DNA of 64,000 nt from Pseudomonas yamanorum (GCF_900105735.1 NZ_LT629793.1:1798001-1862000); one strand, 5' to 3'; counted from the stretch's first letter, positions 37,734 to 46,777 are shown. A program made the numbers and translations. The notes: generated by a model not told the origin, from the sequence alone.

Positions 37734-38963
37734 TTACTGAACCTGGCCAGCACGTTTCAACACGGCATTGAGCAATACATCGGTGCCCTGGCGAACATCC
37801 TCGGGCAACACGTCTTCCGTTTCGTTATGACTCAAGCCGCCGACGCACGGGATGAAGACCATCGCCGTCGGGCAGAACCGCGCCAGGTGGATAGCATCGT
37901 GGCCCGCGCCGCTGACGATGGATTGCTGCGCATACCCCAACGCATCCACCGCCGACTGCACACACGCCACACACTCGGCATCAAACGGCGTGGCGGGACT
38001 GATCCAGTGCGGGCTGACGGTGACGCTCAGGCCACGTTGCGCGGCGATATCCTGCAAACGGACGCGCACTTGTTGCTCCATGGCTTCGATGTCGGCGTCG
38101 CGGTGATGGCGCAGGTCGACGGTGAAATTCAGCAGGCCGGGGATGGTATTGCGCGAAGACTTGGCGATGTTCAATTCGCCCACCGTCGTCAGGCCTTCAG
38201 GCACAAAATCAGCCGCCAGGTTTTCCAGCGACTGGATCATCTGCGCGGCGCCATACAAGGCGTCCTTGCGCAGCGGCATCGGCGTAGTCCCGGCATGGGC
38301 GGCCATGCCTTCTACGCGCACGTCCAGCCAGCGAATCGCCTGGCCACCGGTGACCACGCCGATGCTCTTGGCGTTGTCTTCCAGGATAGGGCCTTGTTCA
38401 ATGTGCGCTTCAAAATACGCATCCACCGCGCTACCCAAGGGGCGCTCGCCGTTGTAGCCAGTGCTGTGCAACGCATCCGCCACGCTGACACCGGCGACAT
38501 CCTGGGTGGCCAGCGCCTTGTCCAACGCCAAGGTGCCGGTGAACACCGCCGAGCCGAGCATGGCCGGGGTAAACCGGGCGCCCTCCTCGTTGGTCCACAC
38601 CGCGATTTCCAGTGGTTTGCGGGTCTTGATGCCGTGGTCGTCGAGGCTGCGGATCACTTCCAGTCCGGCCAGCACACCATAGACGCCATCAAACCGCCCG
38701 CCTTCCGGCTGGGTGTCAAGGTGGCTGCCCATCATCACTGGGGCCGCTTCATTGTCCGTACCGGCGCGGCGGGCGAACAGGTTGCCAATGGCATCGACGC
38801 TCAAGGTCAGCCCGGCATCTTCACACCAGCGGCTGAACAGCGCGCGACCCGCCTGGTCTTCGGCGCTCAACGCCAGGCGGCAACTGCCACCGCGGGCCGT
38901 GGCGCCGATCTCGGCCATGGCCATCAGGCTGGCCCACAGGCGCTCGCCATTAATCTTCAACAT
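37734..38963 (-). CDS. M20-family Zn-dependent amidase/hydantoinase-carbamoylase (N-carbamoyl-L-amino-acid hydrolase-like)
   Basis: 409 residues. The bimetal M20 site is seen: His81-Asp83 (GSHLDT), Asp92 (GRFDGVYGVLAGLE), and Glu126/Glu127 (TNEEGARF), with a later SGAGHDAIHLAR and GGLSHNETE. This matches the AmaB/UaaZ/AllC group, which hydrolyses N-carbamoyl amino acids or ureido compounds. The start at 38963 follows GGAGAG. It sits between an MHS transporter and the deacetylase-like gene, suggesting stepwise release of acyl or carbamoyl groups from one imported compound. Confidence 0.9.
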   Translation of the reverse strand: MLKINGERLWASLMAMAEIGATARGGSCRLALSAEDQAGRALFSRWCEDAGLTLSVDAIGNLFARRAGTDNEAAPVMMGSHLDTQPEGGRFDGVYGVLAGLEVIRSLDDHGIKTRKPLEIAVWTNEEGARFTPAMLGSAVFTGTLALDKALATQDVAGVSVADALHSTGYNGERPLGSAVDAYFEAHIEQGPILEDNAKSIGVVTGGQAIRWLDVRVEGMAAHAGTTPMPLRKDALYGAAQMIQSLENLAADFVPEGLTTVGELNIAKSSRNTIPGLLNFTVDLRHHRDADIEAMEQQVRVRLQDIAAQRGLSVTVSPHWISPATPFDAECVACVQSAVDALGYAQQSIVSGAGHDAIHLARFCPTAMVFIPCVGGLSHNETEDVLPEDVRQGTDVLLNAVLKRAGQVQ

Positions 38964-38985
38964 AGACACTCTCCAATCAAACGCT

Positions 38986-40296
38986 TCAAGCCATTTCAAG
39001 GCGGTGGGCGGTGGCGTGACGACGGGACAACGCGAGTACGCACACCAGCGAAACCGCCGCGATCGCGCTGTAGAACACTGCCATCGGCCACCACTGGCCC
39101 TGGTATTCATGGGCCAGCCAGGTGCCGATCAACGGCGTGAGTCCACCGGCCAGCGCGCCACACACTTGATAGGCCAGGGAGATGGCGGTGTAGCGCACGC
39201 GGGTTTCGAACAGGCCGCTGACGAAGCCGGCGATCACCGCATAAAACGAAGCCATGCACACCACGGCCAGCGCGATGCCGAGGATGATCAACGGCGCCTG
39301 GCCGCTGCTGACCAGCACGAACATCGGATACGGCGAGGCCATCGCGAGCACGGTCATCGCACACAAAAAGCGTGTGGCACCGACCTTCTCCGCCACCCAG
39401 GCCGCCAGCGGCTGGACGCAGAACTGGATGATGGCCACGACAAACAGGCATTCCAGAATCAACGAGCGCGGCAGGTTAAGTTGCTGGGTGGTGTAGGCAA
39501 TCATGAAGGTGTTGGTGAAATACACCCCGGCAATCCCCAAGGTATTGGCACCAATGCACAGCAACAGCGGGCGCCATGAAGTCCTCAGCACTTCGATCAC
39601 CGGTGCCTGATCCTGGGTGATGGCCCGGGCTTTTTCCGCCTTGGCTTTGTCTTCGAGGAACTCGGGCGATTCATTGACGCCCAGACGGATCGCCAGGCCG
39701 ACGATCAACAGCAACGCACTGGCCAGGAACGGCAGGCGCCAGCCCCAACTGAGCAGGTCGGCTTCCGGCAAACGGGTCACCGCGCTGAAGGCCAGCAACG
39801 AGAGAATCAAACCCGCCGGGCTGCCCAACTGCGCAAAGGAAGCAAAAAAGTTGCGACGGCCTTTAGGTGCATGTTCGCCGGCCATCAGCACCGCCCCGCC
39901 CCACTCGCCGCCAACGGCGATGCCCTGCACGATGCGCAGCAGCACCAGCAACACCGGCGCCGCGACGCCGATCTGCGCGTAGGTCGGCAACAGCCCGATG
40001 CACACCGTCACCACGCCCATCATCACCAGCGTGATCACCAGGGATTTCTTGCGACCGATACGGTCGCCGATATGCCCGAACACAATGCCGCCCAACGGCC
40101 GGGCGAAGAAGCCCACGGCAAACGTGCCGAACGCGGCCATGGTGCTGAACAGTTTGTCGTCGGAAGGAAAAAATAGTTGACCGAACACCAGCGCGGCGGC
40201 GGTGGCGTAGATGTAAAAGTCGTACCACTCGATCATGGTGCCGATGAAAGCGGCGGCCGCGGCACGGCGAGGCTGCGGCGAAGCGGATGGCTTCAT
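38986..40296 (-). CDS. MHS-family MFS transporter
   Basis: 436 residues, 12 hydrophobic segments. RRAAAAAFIGTMIEWYDFYIYATAAALVFGQLFFP and GFFARPLGGIVFGHIGDRIGRKKSL are hallmarks of the metabolite:H+ symporter family (shikimate, proline-betaine and alpha-ketoglutarate carriers). It heads a leftward operon with the M20 amidase (22-base gap) and the deacetylase-like gene, so it likely imports their substrate. It is divergent from the LysR gene at 40456. Confidence 0.9.
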   Translation of the reverse strand: MKPSASPQPRRAAAAAFIGTMIEWYDFYIYATAAALVFGQLFFPSDDKLFSTMAAFGTFAVGFFARPLGGIVFGHIGDRIGRKKSLVITLVMMGVVTVCIGLLPTYAQIGVAAPVLLVLLRIVQGIAVGGEWGGAVLMAGEHAPKGRRNFFASFAQLGSPAGLILSLLAFSAVTRLPEADLLSWGWRLPFLASALLLIVGLAIRLGVNESPEFLEDKAKAEKARAITQDQAPVIEVLRTSWRPLLLCIGANTLGIAGVYFTNTFMIAYTTQQLNLPRSLILECLFVVAIIQFCVQPLAAWVAEKVGATRFLCAMTVLAMASPYPMFVLVSSGQAPLIILGIALAVVCMASFYAVIAGFVSGLFETRVRYTAISLAYQVCGALAGGLTPLIGTWLAHEYQGQWWPMAVFYSAIAAVSLVCVLALSRRHATAHRLEMA

Positions 40297-40455
40297 GGGG
40301 CTGGCTCCTTTGGTTATTTTTTTGGCAGGAGAAAGGTCTGGCGCTCGCGCTCTGATGGCGCTGGTTGAGGGGGATTTTTCGTCTCGGCGCTATGATTAGT
40401 CAATTTTCTATTTATTATTCCGATTATAAATCCTGCTTATTATCGAGCTGTCGCC

Positions 40456-41397
40456 ATGTCAGAAAACCGCCGCGATATTCACCCGCTGCTCAATGACCGC
40501 CTGGACTGGAACCTGCTGCGCACCTTCCGGGTGATCGGCCAGGAATTGAGCATCAGCCGCGCCGCCGCGCGCCTGCACCTGACCCAACCGGCCATCAGCC
40601 AGGCGCTCAAGCGTCTGGAAGAGCAGCTCGACTGCCAACTGATCGCTCGTCGCGGGCCACGTTTCGTGCTGACCGAAGCTGGCGAGCAAATCTTCGCGAT
40701 CGCCGGCGAGATGTATGGCCAGGTCTCACAGATGAGCAACGCCCTGCAAAAGCCTGGCGACGAAGTGCTCGGCAAAGTGCGATTGCTGATGATCAGCCGG
40801 ATCAACTCGGACACCTTTGATGAGTTTCTGGCGGACTTCCATCGCCAGCATCCCAGGGTCGACCTGGACGTTGAGGTGATGCGCAGCTCTGACATCGTTG
40901 CTGCCCTGCTGGAGAAAACCGCGACGTTGGGCCTAAGCCTTAATCGACGGCCGCAGCCACGGCTGGAGCAGCATCTGTTCCTTCGTCAGCGTTATGCGTT
41001 TTTTTGCGGGCGGCATCACCCGTTGTTCGGACGCACCGGGCTGGCGGAGGGAGATTTGCAGTCGGAGAACTTCGTGAGTTTCACCAGCGACCAGATCGGC
41101 GGGATGCTCTCGCCGTTGACGATCTTTCGTGACCAGCAGGGCTTCAGCGGGCGCATCGTGGCGTCCTCCTCCAGCCTGGAGGAAGTGCGGCGCTTGGTGA
41201 TTGCCGGGTTTGGCCTGGGCTGCCTGCCGATTCATGTGGTGGCCGAGGATGTGAAGAATGGACTGCTCTGGCGCTTGCCGCCGGACGAAGGGATTACTGA
41301 CGTGGATATCCACCTGCTGTGGAACCGTGAGCAGAAAATGAGCCGGGCGGAGGCGGTGTTTATTGAGAGTCTGTCGGCGCGATTGGCTGCCGAATAA
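40456..41397 (+). CDS. LysR-family regulator of the MHS/amidase operon
   Basis: 313 residues. The helix-turn-helix is NLLRTFRVIGQELSISRAAARLHLTQPAISQALKRLE, followed by a type 2 binding-protein effector domain. It is divergent from the transporter operon with a 159-base gap containing an AT-rich stretch (40390-40440), the usual place for LysR binding. Control of that operon is inference from layout. Confidence 0.88.
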   Translation: MSENRRDIHPLLNDRLDWNLLRTFRVIGQELSISRAAARLHLTQPAISQALKRLEEQLDCQLIARRGPRFVLTEAGEQIFAIAGEMYGQVSQMSNALQKPGDEVLGKVRLLMISRINSDTFDEFLADFHRQHPRVDLDVEVMRSSDIVAALLEKTATLGLSLNRRPQPRLEQHLFLRQRYAFFCGRHHPLFGRTGLAEGDLQSENFVSFTSDQIGGMLSPLTIFRDQQGFSGRIVASSSSLEEVRRLVIAGFGLGCLPIHVVAEDVKNGLLWRLPPDEGITDVDIHLLWNREQKMSRAEAVFIESLSARLAAE

Positions 41398-41509
41398 ATG
41401 GCGTGATTCGCAAGTCACTTGGCGCCCTCTTGCTAGTGTATGAGAAGCGCCCGTCCACCATCATTCGTTCACAGGTTGCTCCCACGGTCTCAAACGAAGA
41501 GGTGTCCGA

Positions 41510-42331
41510 ATGTCCAGAATATGGTTTATCACCGGCAGTTCCCGCGGCCTCGGCCGCTCGATTACCGTCGCCGCGCTGCGCGCCGGTGATCGTGTGGTTG
41601 CCACCGCGCGCAATCCCAAGCAACTGGATGACCTGGTGGCCGAATACGGTGATGCGGTTTATCCCGTCGCGCTGGATGTCACCCACAACCAGCAGGTGCT
41701 GGAAGCGGTTGACGCTGCGGTGAAACATTTTGGCCGCCTGGATGTGGTGGTCAATAACGCCGGCTACGGTGATCTGGCTTCGGTGGAGGACGTGACCCTG
41801 AAGGATTTTTCGGCGCAGATCGACACCAACTTCTACGGTGTGGTGCACGTGAGCAAGGCGGTGGTGCCGGTGCTGCGGGCCCAAGGCAATGGGCATATCT
41901 TTCAGGTGTCGTCGCTGGGTGGACGTATCGGCATGGCAGGCCTGGCCGCGTACCAAAGCGCAAAATGGGCCGTCGGTGGTTTTTCCACGGTGCTGGCACA
42001 GGAAGTCACCCCGCTGGGCATCCAGGTCACCGTGCTGGAGCCGGGCGGCATGCGCACGGATTGGTCGGGCAGTTCCATGACCATTCCCGCCATCAGTGAG
42101 CCCTACCAGCAAACAGTCGGCGCCCTGGTTGAGTTGCTCAACTCCCCGGGCATCCTGCCCACCGGTCCGGACCGGGTTGCCGAAATCGTGCTGGAGCTGG
42201 CGCTGAATAAAGACGCCCCACTACGCTTGCTGATCGGCAGCGATGCCGTGCAGTACGCCGCCCGTGCAGCCGCAGATTTGGCCGAGTCGGATAAGAAGTG
42301 GCATGACCTCAGCGTGTCGGCCTCGGATTAA
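41510..42331 (+). CDS. Short-chain dehydrogenase/reductase
   Basis: 273 residues, classical SDR. The cofactor motif is TGSSRGLG (residues 8-15) with an Arg34 neighbourhood (ATARN) favouring NADP. NNAG is at 82-85, Ser134/135, and Tyr148 and Lys152 (YQSAK) form the catalytic pair. The substrate is unknown. It is followed after 26 bases by an AraC-type regulator in the same direction, which may control it. Confidence 0.9.
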   Translation: MSRIWFITGSSRGLGRSITVAALRAGDRVVATARNPKQLDDLVAEYGDAVYPVALDVTHNQQVLEAVDAAVKHFGRLDVVVNNAGYGDLASVEDVTLKDFSAQIDTNFYGVVHVSKAVVPVLRAQGNGHIFQVSSLGGRIGMAGLAAYQSAKWAVGGFSTVLAQEVTPLGIQVTVLEPGGMRTDWSGSSMTIPAISEPYQQTVGALVELLNSPGILPTGPDRVAEIVLELALNKDAPLRLLIGSDAVQYAARAAADLAESDKKWHDLSVSASD

Positions 42332-42357
42332 TCTCACAGTTTGGAAAAAGGTGCTCA

Positions 42358-43386
42358 ATGCCTGACGCGACCCAACCCCGTTTCAACATACCCGACGTGT
42401 TTTGGCAGGCGCTGAAAAGCCTCGGCCTGGAGCCTTCGGCGGTGTTGCGTCAGGCACGCTTGCCCATGACCCTGCATCTGCGCGAGCGCCGAGACCGGCG
42501 GCAGGTGACGACGCTGGAGTTCTTTCGCCTTTGGGAGGCAGTGCGCACGCTTAACCCTGATCCGGCGGTCGGAATCTTGCTGGTGACGGGGCTGGATATC
42601 GCCGCACTCCCGCCCTCCAGCTTTGCCGCGTTTATCGCCCGGGATTACCGCGATGGCCTGCACCGCCTCGCCCGTTTCAAACAACTGTGCACGCCTGAGC
42701 GCCTGCTGGTTGCCGAGGATGGGCGTACCTGCACGGTGACCATCGACTGGTTGCACACACCAGAGGCGCCGCCTGCGTTGCTGGTGGATGCGGCGTTTGC
42801 CACGTTTGTCGAGTTGGGTCGTCGGGGTTCCCGTACGCCGATTGTTCCTCTGAAGGTCGAACTGGCACGCGCAGGGGACGGCAGCAACGTATTGGCCGAG
42901 TTTTTTGGTTGCCCGGTGCGGTTTGGTGCCGAGCGTAATGCACTGGTGCTGGATGCCGCGGATCTGGACCGGCCTTTTCCGGGGTACAACCCCGAAATGC
43001 TGGAAATGCTGAACCCCGGCCTGGTGGCGGCACTGGCCGAAGCAGCGACACCGGCCAGCATCAGCCATCAGGTCAAGGTCACCCTCAAGCGCTTTCTGGC
43101 CAGTGGCCGCCCCGAGATGGTCGAGGTAGCGCGGGAGCTGGGCATGAGCGAACGCACGTTGCAACGGCGCATTACCGAGGCCGGCACCAGTTTCAGGCAG
43201 CTGATGCTGGAGACGCGCCAGGAGGTGGTACGGCACCTGCTCACCGAGCCGTCGATTGAGATAGACGAAATCGCGTGCCTGGTGGGCTATGAAGATACCA
43301 ACTCGTTTTATCGTGCGTTTCGTTCCTGGGAAGGGACAACGCCAGCTCGGTGGCGAGCGTTGCAGACGCCCTCATCGTCTCATTGA
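42358..43386 (+). CDS. AraC-family regulator with arabinose-binding-type N-terminal domain
   Basis: 342 residues. The N-terminal 200 residues match the AraC sensor domain found in OruR/ArgR-like and similar regulators (FWQALKSLGLEPSAVLRQARLP...LEFFRLWEAVRTLNPDPAVGILL). The C-terminal HTH_18 reads MVEVARELGMSERTLQRRITEAGTSFRQLMLETRQE and IDEIACLVGYEDTNSFYRAFRSWEGTTPARWR. Its target is probably the SDR gene directly upstream. Confidence 0.88.
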   Translation: MPDATQPRFNIPDVFWQALKSLGLEPSAVLRQARLPMTLHLRERRDRRQVTTLEFFRLWEAVRTLNPDPAVGILLVTGLDIAALPPSSFAAFIARDYRDGLHRLARFKQLCTPERLLVAEDGRTCTVTIDWLHTPEAPPALLVDAAFATFVELGRRGSRTPIVPLKVELARAGDGSNVLAEFFGCPVRFGAERNALVLDAADLDRPFPGYNPEMLEMLNPGLVAALAEAATPASISHQVKVTLKRFLASGRPEMVEVARELGMSERTLQRRITEAGTSFRQLMLETRQEVVRHLLTEPSIEIDEIACLVGYEDTNSFYRAFRSWEGTTPARWRALQTPSSSH

Positions 43387-43388
43387 AG

Positions 43389-44156
43389 CTATGCCGACAA
43401 AGCCTTCTCGGCACTGCGCGCCATGATCTGCAAATCCTCGAACGGGTTTCTGCCAATCAACATGAACGCATGGGACGGGCTGGACCAAAACACCACGTTC
43501 ATGCCCCGGCGCTGTTCGGTGGCCATGGCCACCGCACCTTTTTTCGCCGCCGTAATGCACAGCGCCAGCGGGCCGTGGCGTGCGTCGAGGTAGGTCAGTT
43601 GGCCGATCAGTACGCCGTCATAATCGAGGATTTGTGCGCGGCGAAATTCGGCGCCGGGCAGGTGCACTGCATCCGGGCTCAACGGCAGGCCGAGTTGGCT
43701 CCCGACCGAACTGAGTTGGGCGATATGGGAGTCGGCGTCAGTGCTGAGGTTTTCCAGGGTCTGGGGCGTGTAGAGCGCCATGTATTCAGCGACCGAGGCA
43801 CGCCAGCCCGAACCGGGCTCTGGTCGGGGCCAGGTCATGAACAGTCGATCAGCGACCACGCCGGCCACCGCAAAGCTTGCCGCAACCGCGAGAAACCTGC
43901 GCCGACTCAGGGTGGGTGTTTGTGCTGGCGGCAAGGCATCGAGCATCGCCTGCAAACGTTCGGCAGGGGCTTGATCGAGAACCGAATCAAAGGCGGATTT
44001 GAACGGTAACTCGCCACGCTTGAGCTGCTCCAAGCGGGCGGTCACGATGGGATCGATGCCCAGCAGGTTATCGATAAGCTGGCGCTGCTGAGGGTCCAAC
44101 TCGCCGTCCAGATAAGCCACCAGCAGTTCATCCGACGGTGGTGTATTTTGAGTCAT
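43389..44156 (-). CDS. Membrane-anchored anti-sigma factor with Tat-like motif
   Basis: 255 residues. A short N-terminal sigma-binding segment (SDELLVAYLDGELDPQQRQLIDNLL) lacks the His-Cys-Cys zinc site of ZAS factors. At about residues 84-105 the only hydrophobic helix is preceded by SRRRFLAVAA, which reads like a twin-arginine export motif. The periplasmic C-terminal domain is about 150 residues. It overlaps the sigma gene by 4 bases, the standard coupling. It likely holds the sigma factor until an unknown envelope signal arrives. Confidence 0.85.
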   Translation of the reverse strand: MTQNTPPSDELLVAYLDGELDPQQRQLIDNLLGIDPIVTARLEQLKRGELPFKSAFDSVLDQAPAERLQAMLDALPPAQTPTLSRRRFLAVAASFAVAGVVADRLFMTWPRPEPGSGWRASVAEYMALYTPQTLENLSTDADSHIAQLSSVGSQLGLPLSPDAVHLPGAEFRRAQILDYDGVLIGQLTYLDARHGPLALCITAAKKGAVAMATEQRRGMNVVFWSSPSHAFMLIGRNPFEDLQIMARSAEKALSA

Positions 44157-44662
44157 CGTCGTTCTCCGCTCGATTTATCCAACAAGCCGCTTGAGTGCGC
44201 CGTTTCAGCCAGTTTCAAGCGCGCAGCGGCCAGCCGGCTCATCACCGTACCCACGGGAATATGCAGGACTTCGGCAATTTCCTTGTATGAAAGCCCTTCA
44301 ACGTAGGCCAAAAACACCGTCTCCCGCTGGGCCTCAGGTAATGCGTTAACGCGCCTGATCACCTGCGCGGCCAGCACTTGATCCTGAGCCAGGGTTTCGC
44401 CGTCGAATGACAACTCCTGCTCGGCATCGACAAACCCCTGCCCTTGCCGTACCCGTTGCGAGCGCAATTCGTTGAGCCAGATCGAATGCATGATCGTCAG
44501 CAACCAGCGGTCCAGTCGCGTGCCGACCATGAACTGGCCTGCACGCTCCAGTGCCCGCACGCAAGTGGCTTGCACCAGGTCATCCGCCACATGCTTTTGT
44601 CGCGACAGCACCAACCCGTATCGCCATAAACGTGGCAATAGCTGGCTCAACTCACGGCGCAA
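44153..44662 (-). CDS. ECF sigma factor with non-ATG start
   Basis: About 169 residues counted from the TTG at 44662. Region 2 (DDLVQATCVRALERAGQF...WLLTIMHSIWLNELR) and region 4 (LPEAQRETVFLAYVEGLSYKEIAEVLHIPVGTVMSRLAAARLKL) are intact. No ATG or GTG exists between the upstream in-frame stop and the conserved part. A good GGGAG (44687-44691) sits six bases before an ATC at 44680, so the true start may be that ATC, giving (M)TTDAELRRELSQLLP. It forms a coupled pair with the anti-sigma gene downstream. Confidence 0.9.
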   Translation of the reverse strand: MRRELSQLLPRLWRYGLVLSRQKHVADDLVQATCVRALERAGQFMVGTRLDRWLLTIMHSIWLNELRSQRVRQGQGFVDAEQELSFDGETLAQDQVLAAQVIRRVNALPEAQRETVFLAYVEGLSYKEIAEVLHIPVGTVMSRLAAARLKLAETAHSSGLLDKSSGERR

Positions 44663-44709
44663 CTCAGCGTCTGTGGTGATGGTGATCTCCCGACTGTTCG
44701 CTCACAGCT

Positions 44710-45261
44710 TCAAGCCTGAGGCGCGGCGGCGATGGCTTCTGCCAGGTCTTCGTACTCTTCGCAGGTGGTGCTGCACAACGCCTTGATCTTCACCAGTTGC
44801 TCCTGGGCCAGGTCCACACGGCCCTTGATGACGTAGGCCTCCCCCAGGTACTCACGGACTTGTGCGTAGTTGGGATCCAGTGCCACGGACTTCAGGTAGT
44901 AGCTGATGCCTTCATCGGTGCGCCCCAGTTTGCGGGTGGCGTAGCCGCGGTAGTTCAGGGCCTTGGCGGTGTTCGGGTTTTGCAGGGTGTCGAGCAGTGA
45001 CAGGGCTTCTTCGTAACGCCCATCCTTGGCCAGGCGATAGGCGTAGTCGGTGCGGTCGGCGTCCGACGTGGCCTTGCTGGTTTGCAGCACGCATTTACCG
45101 GTCTTGGTATCCCAGACCTGGCCTTTGGGGCAGTTGGGCTTGGGCGGCGCCGATTCGTCACCGGAGGCATGGGCCTGGCCGGCCAAGAGCGCGGCGGCCA
45201 TACAGGCGCCGAAGAACAAAGCGGTGCGGTAACCAACGGCGTGTTCGGGACGATTCTTCAT
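44710..45261 (-). CDS. Secreted TPR-repeat protein
   Basis: 183 residues from the ATG at 45261, favoured by GGAG at proper spacing; the ATG at 45270 is an alternative. A signal peptide (TALFFGACMAAALLAGQAHA) is followed by a cysteine-bounded motif CPKGQVWDTKTGKC, then about three TPR helices (RTDYAYRLAKDGRYEEALSLL, ALNYRGYATRKLGRTDEGISYY, AQVREYLGEAYVIKGRVDLAQEQL) and a C-terminal Cys pair. It is likely a periplasmic scaffold. It precedes the ECF sigma gene on the same strand and may belong to its regulon. Confidence 0.75.
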   Translation of the reverse strand: MKNRPEHAVGYRTALFFGACMAAALLAGQAHASGDESAPPKPNCPKGQVWDTKTGKCVLQTSKATSDADRTDYAYRLAKDGRYEEALSLLDTLQNPNTAKALNYRGYATRKLGRTDEGISYYLKSVALDPNYAQVREYLGEAYVIKGRVDLAQEQLVKIKALCSTTCEEYEDLAEAIAAAPQA

Positions 45262-45304
45262 GGCATTCATGCTCCGTAACGATAGGGAAAGTACAGCAGC
45301 AAAC

Positions 45305-45862
45305 TCAGTGTTGAAGATCGCCCCGAGGGCCGGGCAGCATGCGGCGTAGCGTGCTGTCGCGCTGGATGTAGTGATGCCACAGCGCGGCGCACGCATGCAG
45401 GCCCGCCAGCACGATGATCGCCCACGCGACGTTGTTGTGCAGGCCACCCAGGGTGCCGCGCAATTCGTGATCAATCACAAAAGGCGCTGGCATCGGGAAC
45501 AGTCCGAAAAAGTTGAAGGGCTCGCCCTGGGCCCAGCGGAACAGGAAGCCCAGAATCACCTGCGTCAGTAGTAACAGGTATAGACAGCCGTGGGCGATCT
45601 TGGCGGCCAGGTTAAGCGCAGGGTGGTTATCGGCCTTTGGATGATTACCACCGAACAGCCGCCAGAGGATACGTGCAGCGATCAGCACTGCCATGGCGAT
45701 GCCCAGGGAGATATGGACGGATTGCAGGCCCTTGCGCAAAGGAGTGCCTTTTTCCAGGTTTTCCCAGATATGGGCGCTGGCGAACATGAAGATCACCAAC
45801 GCGGCGGTCAGCCAGTGGAAGGTGCGGGTCAAGCGGTCGTAGCGGTCGGCGGGGATGTTCAT
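45305..45862 (-). CDS. Cytochrome b561 family protein
   Basis: 185 residues, four hydrophobic helices with the haem-ligand histidines in place: TFHWLTAALVI, GLQSVHISLGIAM, GGLHNNVAWAIIVLAGLHACAALWHHY. It is a membrane diheme b-type cytochrome that moves electrons between quinol and a periplasmic acceptor. The start at 45862 follows AGGAAA; an upstream ATG at 45895 has no site. It heads the leftward group b561-TPR-sigma-anti-sigma. Confidence 0.9.
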   Translation of the reverse strand: MNIPADRYDRLTRTFHWLTAALVIFMFASAHIWENLEKGTPLRKGLQSVHISLGIAMAVLIAARILWRLFGGNHPKADNHPALNLAAKIAHGCLYLLLLTQVILGFLFRWAQGEPFNFFGLFPMPAPFVIDHELRGTLGGLHNNVAWAIIVLAGLHACAALWHHYIQRDSTLRRMLPGPRGDLQH

Positions 45863-46072
45863 GGGCGTTTCCTGGGTGGTCTGTGTGGTGAACACCGCAG
45901 TGGGGGGAGTTATTCAGTCGTGAGTGAAAGTTTATGTGAGTACCACCGGATAAAACGCTTTTGAGGCTGGGAGGAAAACACCCAGAAACCAAATGCCTCG
46001 CCTACCACTTCGCGTTTTACGAGACTTACGGCTTATCTGAACATCACCCATCGGATGAACCGCACTTGAAAA

Positions 46073-46089
46073 AGTCCCACCACGGGACT
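46073..46089. promoter_or_regulatory. Candidate higBA operator AGTCCC-N5-GGGACT
   Basis: A 6-base inverted repeat with a 5-base spacer, ending 11 bases before the higB start. HigA-type antitoxins repress their own operon through short dyads at the promoter. The position is right; binding is not shown. Confidence 0.5.
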
Positions 46090-46099
46090 AGGATCTTTA

Positions 46100-46402
46100 A
46101 TGAGAATCGTAGCTGTCAGCCACCTAAAGACCTTTTGGCAAAGACACCCGGATGCAGAGCAATCATTCCTCGCCTGGATTGATGAGGTCAAAAAAGCAGA
46201 CTGGAAAACTCCAGCTGATATCAAGGCTCAGTTTCGTCACGCCAGCGTTCTCAAAAGCCGCAGGGTCGTGTTCAACATCAGAGGTAACGACTATCGGCTC
46301 GTGGTCGCCGTGGCTTATCGCTACGGCGCCCTCTATATCAAATTCGTCGGTACGCATAAGCAGTACGACGTCATTGATGCCGATACCGTTGAAATGGAGT
46401 AA
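46100..46402 (+). CDS. higB: HigB-family toxin
   Basis: 100 residues. LKTFWQRHPDAEQSFLAWIDEVKKADWKTPADIKAQF and VVFNIRGNDYRLVVAVAYRYGALYIKFVGTHKQYD are the HigB signatures of the RelE fold. It is an mRNA interferase that cuts mRNA on the ribosome. The gene precedes the antitoxin, as is normal for hig loci, with 3 bases between them. More AT-rich than the core genes to its right. Confidence 0.92.
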   Translation: MRIVAVSHLKTFWQRHPDAEQSFLAWIDEVKKADWKTPADIKAQFRHASVLKSRRVVFNIRGNDYRLVVAVAYRYGALYIKFVGTHKQYDVIDADTVEME

Positions 46403-46405
46403 GCC

Positions 46406-46777
46406 ATGAATATTCGCCCTATACACACCGAGCAAGACTACCGGGACGCGCTGAAGGCTGTATCGCCATTGTTCGACAACGAGCCGGAACCCGGGACGCC
46501 TGAAGGCGACTATCTGGATGTGATGATTACACTCATTGAAGTGTACGAAGCGAAGCACTTCCCGGTGGACTTACCCAACCCGGTGGATGCCATTCGTTTC
46601 AGAATGGAGCAGTCGGGGCTATCAGCGGCTGATCTGGTCCCTGCTATTGGCCGACAAAATCGGGTTTATGAGGTACTGAATGGAAAGCGGGCGCTTACGC
46701 TGCCGATGATTTGGAAGCTGCATCAGATGTTTGGAATTCCGGCAGAAAGCCTGATAAAACCGGTAAAGATTGCTTGA
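46406..46777 (+). CDS. higA: HigA-family antitoxin
   Basis: 123 residues. The N-terminal part is the toxin-binding region with PLFDNEPEPGTPEGDYLDVMITLIEVYEAKHFP. The C-terminal helix-turn-helix is at about residues 68-110 (IRFRMEQSGLSAADLVPAIGRQNRVYEVLNGKRALTLPMIWKLHQMFGIP). It neutralises HigB and represses the operon. Confidence 0.92.
   Translation: MNIRPIHTEQDYRDALKAVSPLFDNEPEPGTPEGDYLDVMITLIEVYEAKHFPVDLPNPVDAIRFRMEQSGLSAADLVPAIGRQNRVYEVLNGKRALTLPMIWKLHQMFGIPAESLIKPVKIA

Noticed and set aside
45262..45474. Extended N-terminus of the TPR protein
   Set aside because: Runs antisense into the cytochrome b561 gene and hides the obvious signal peptide at 45261.
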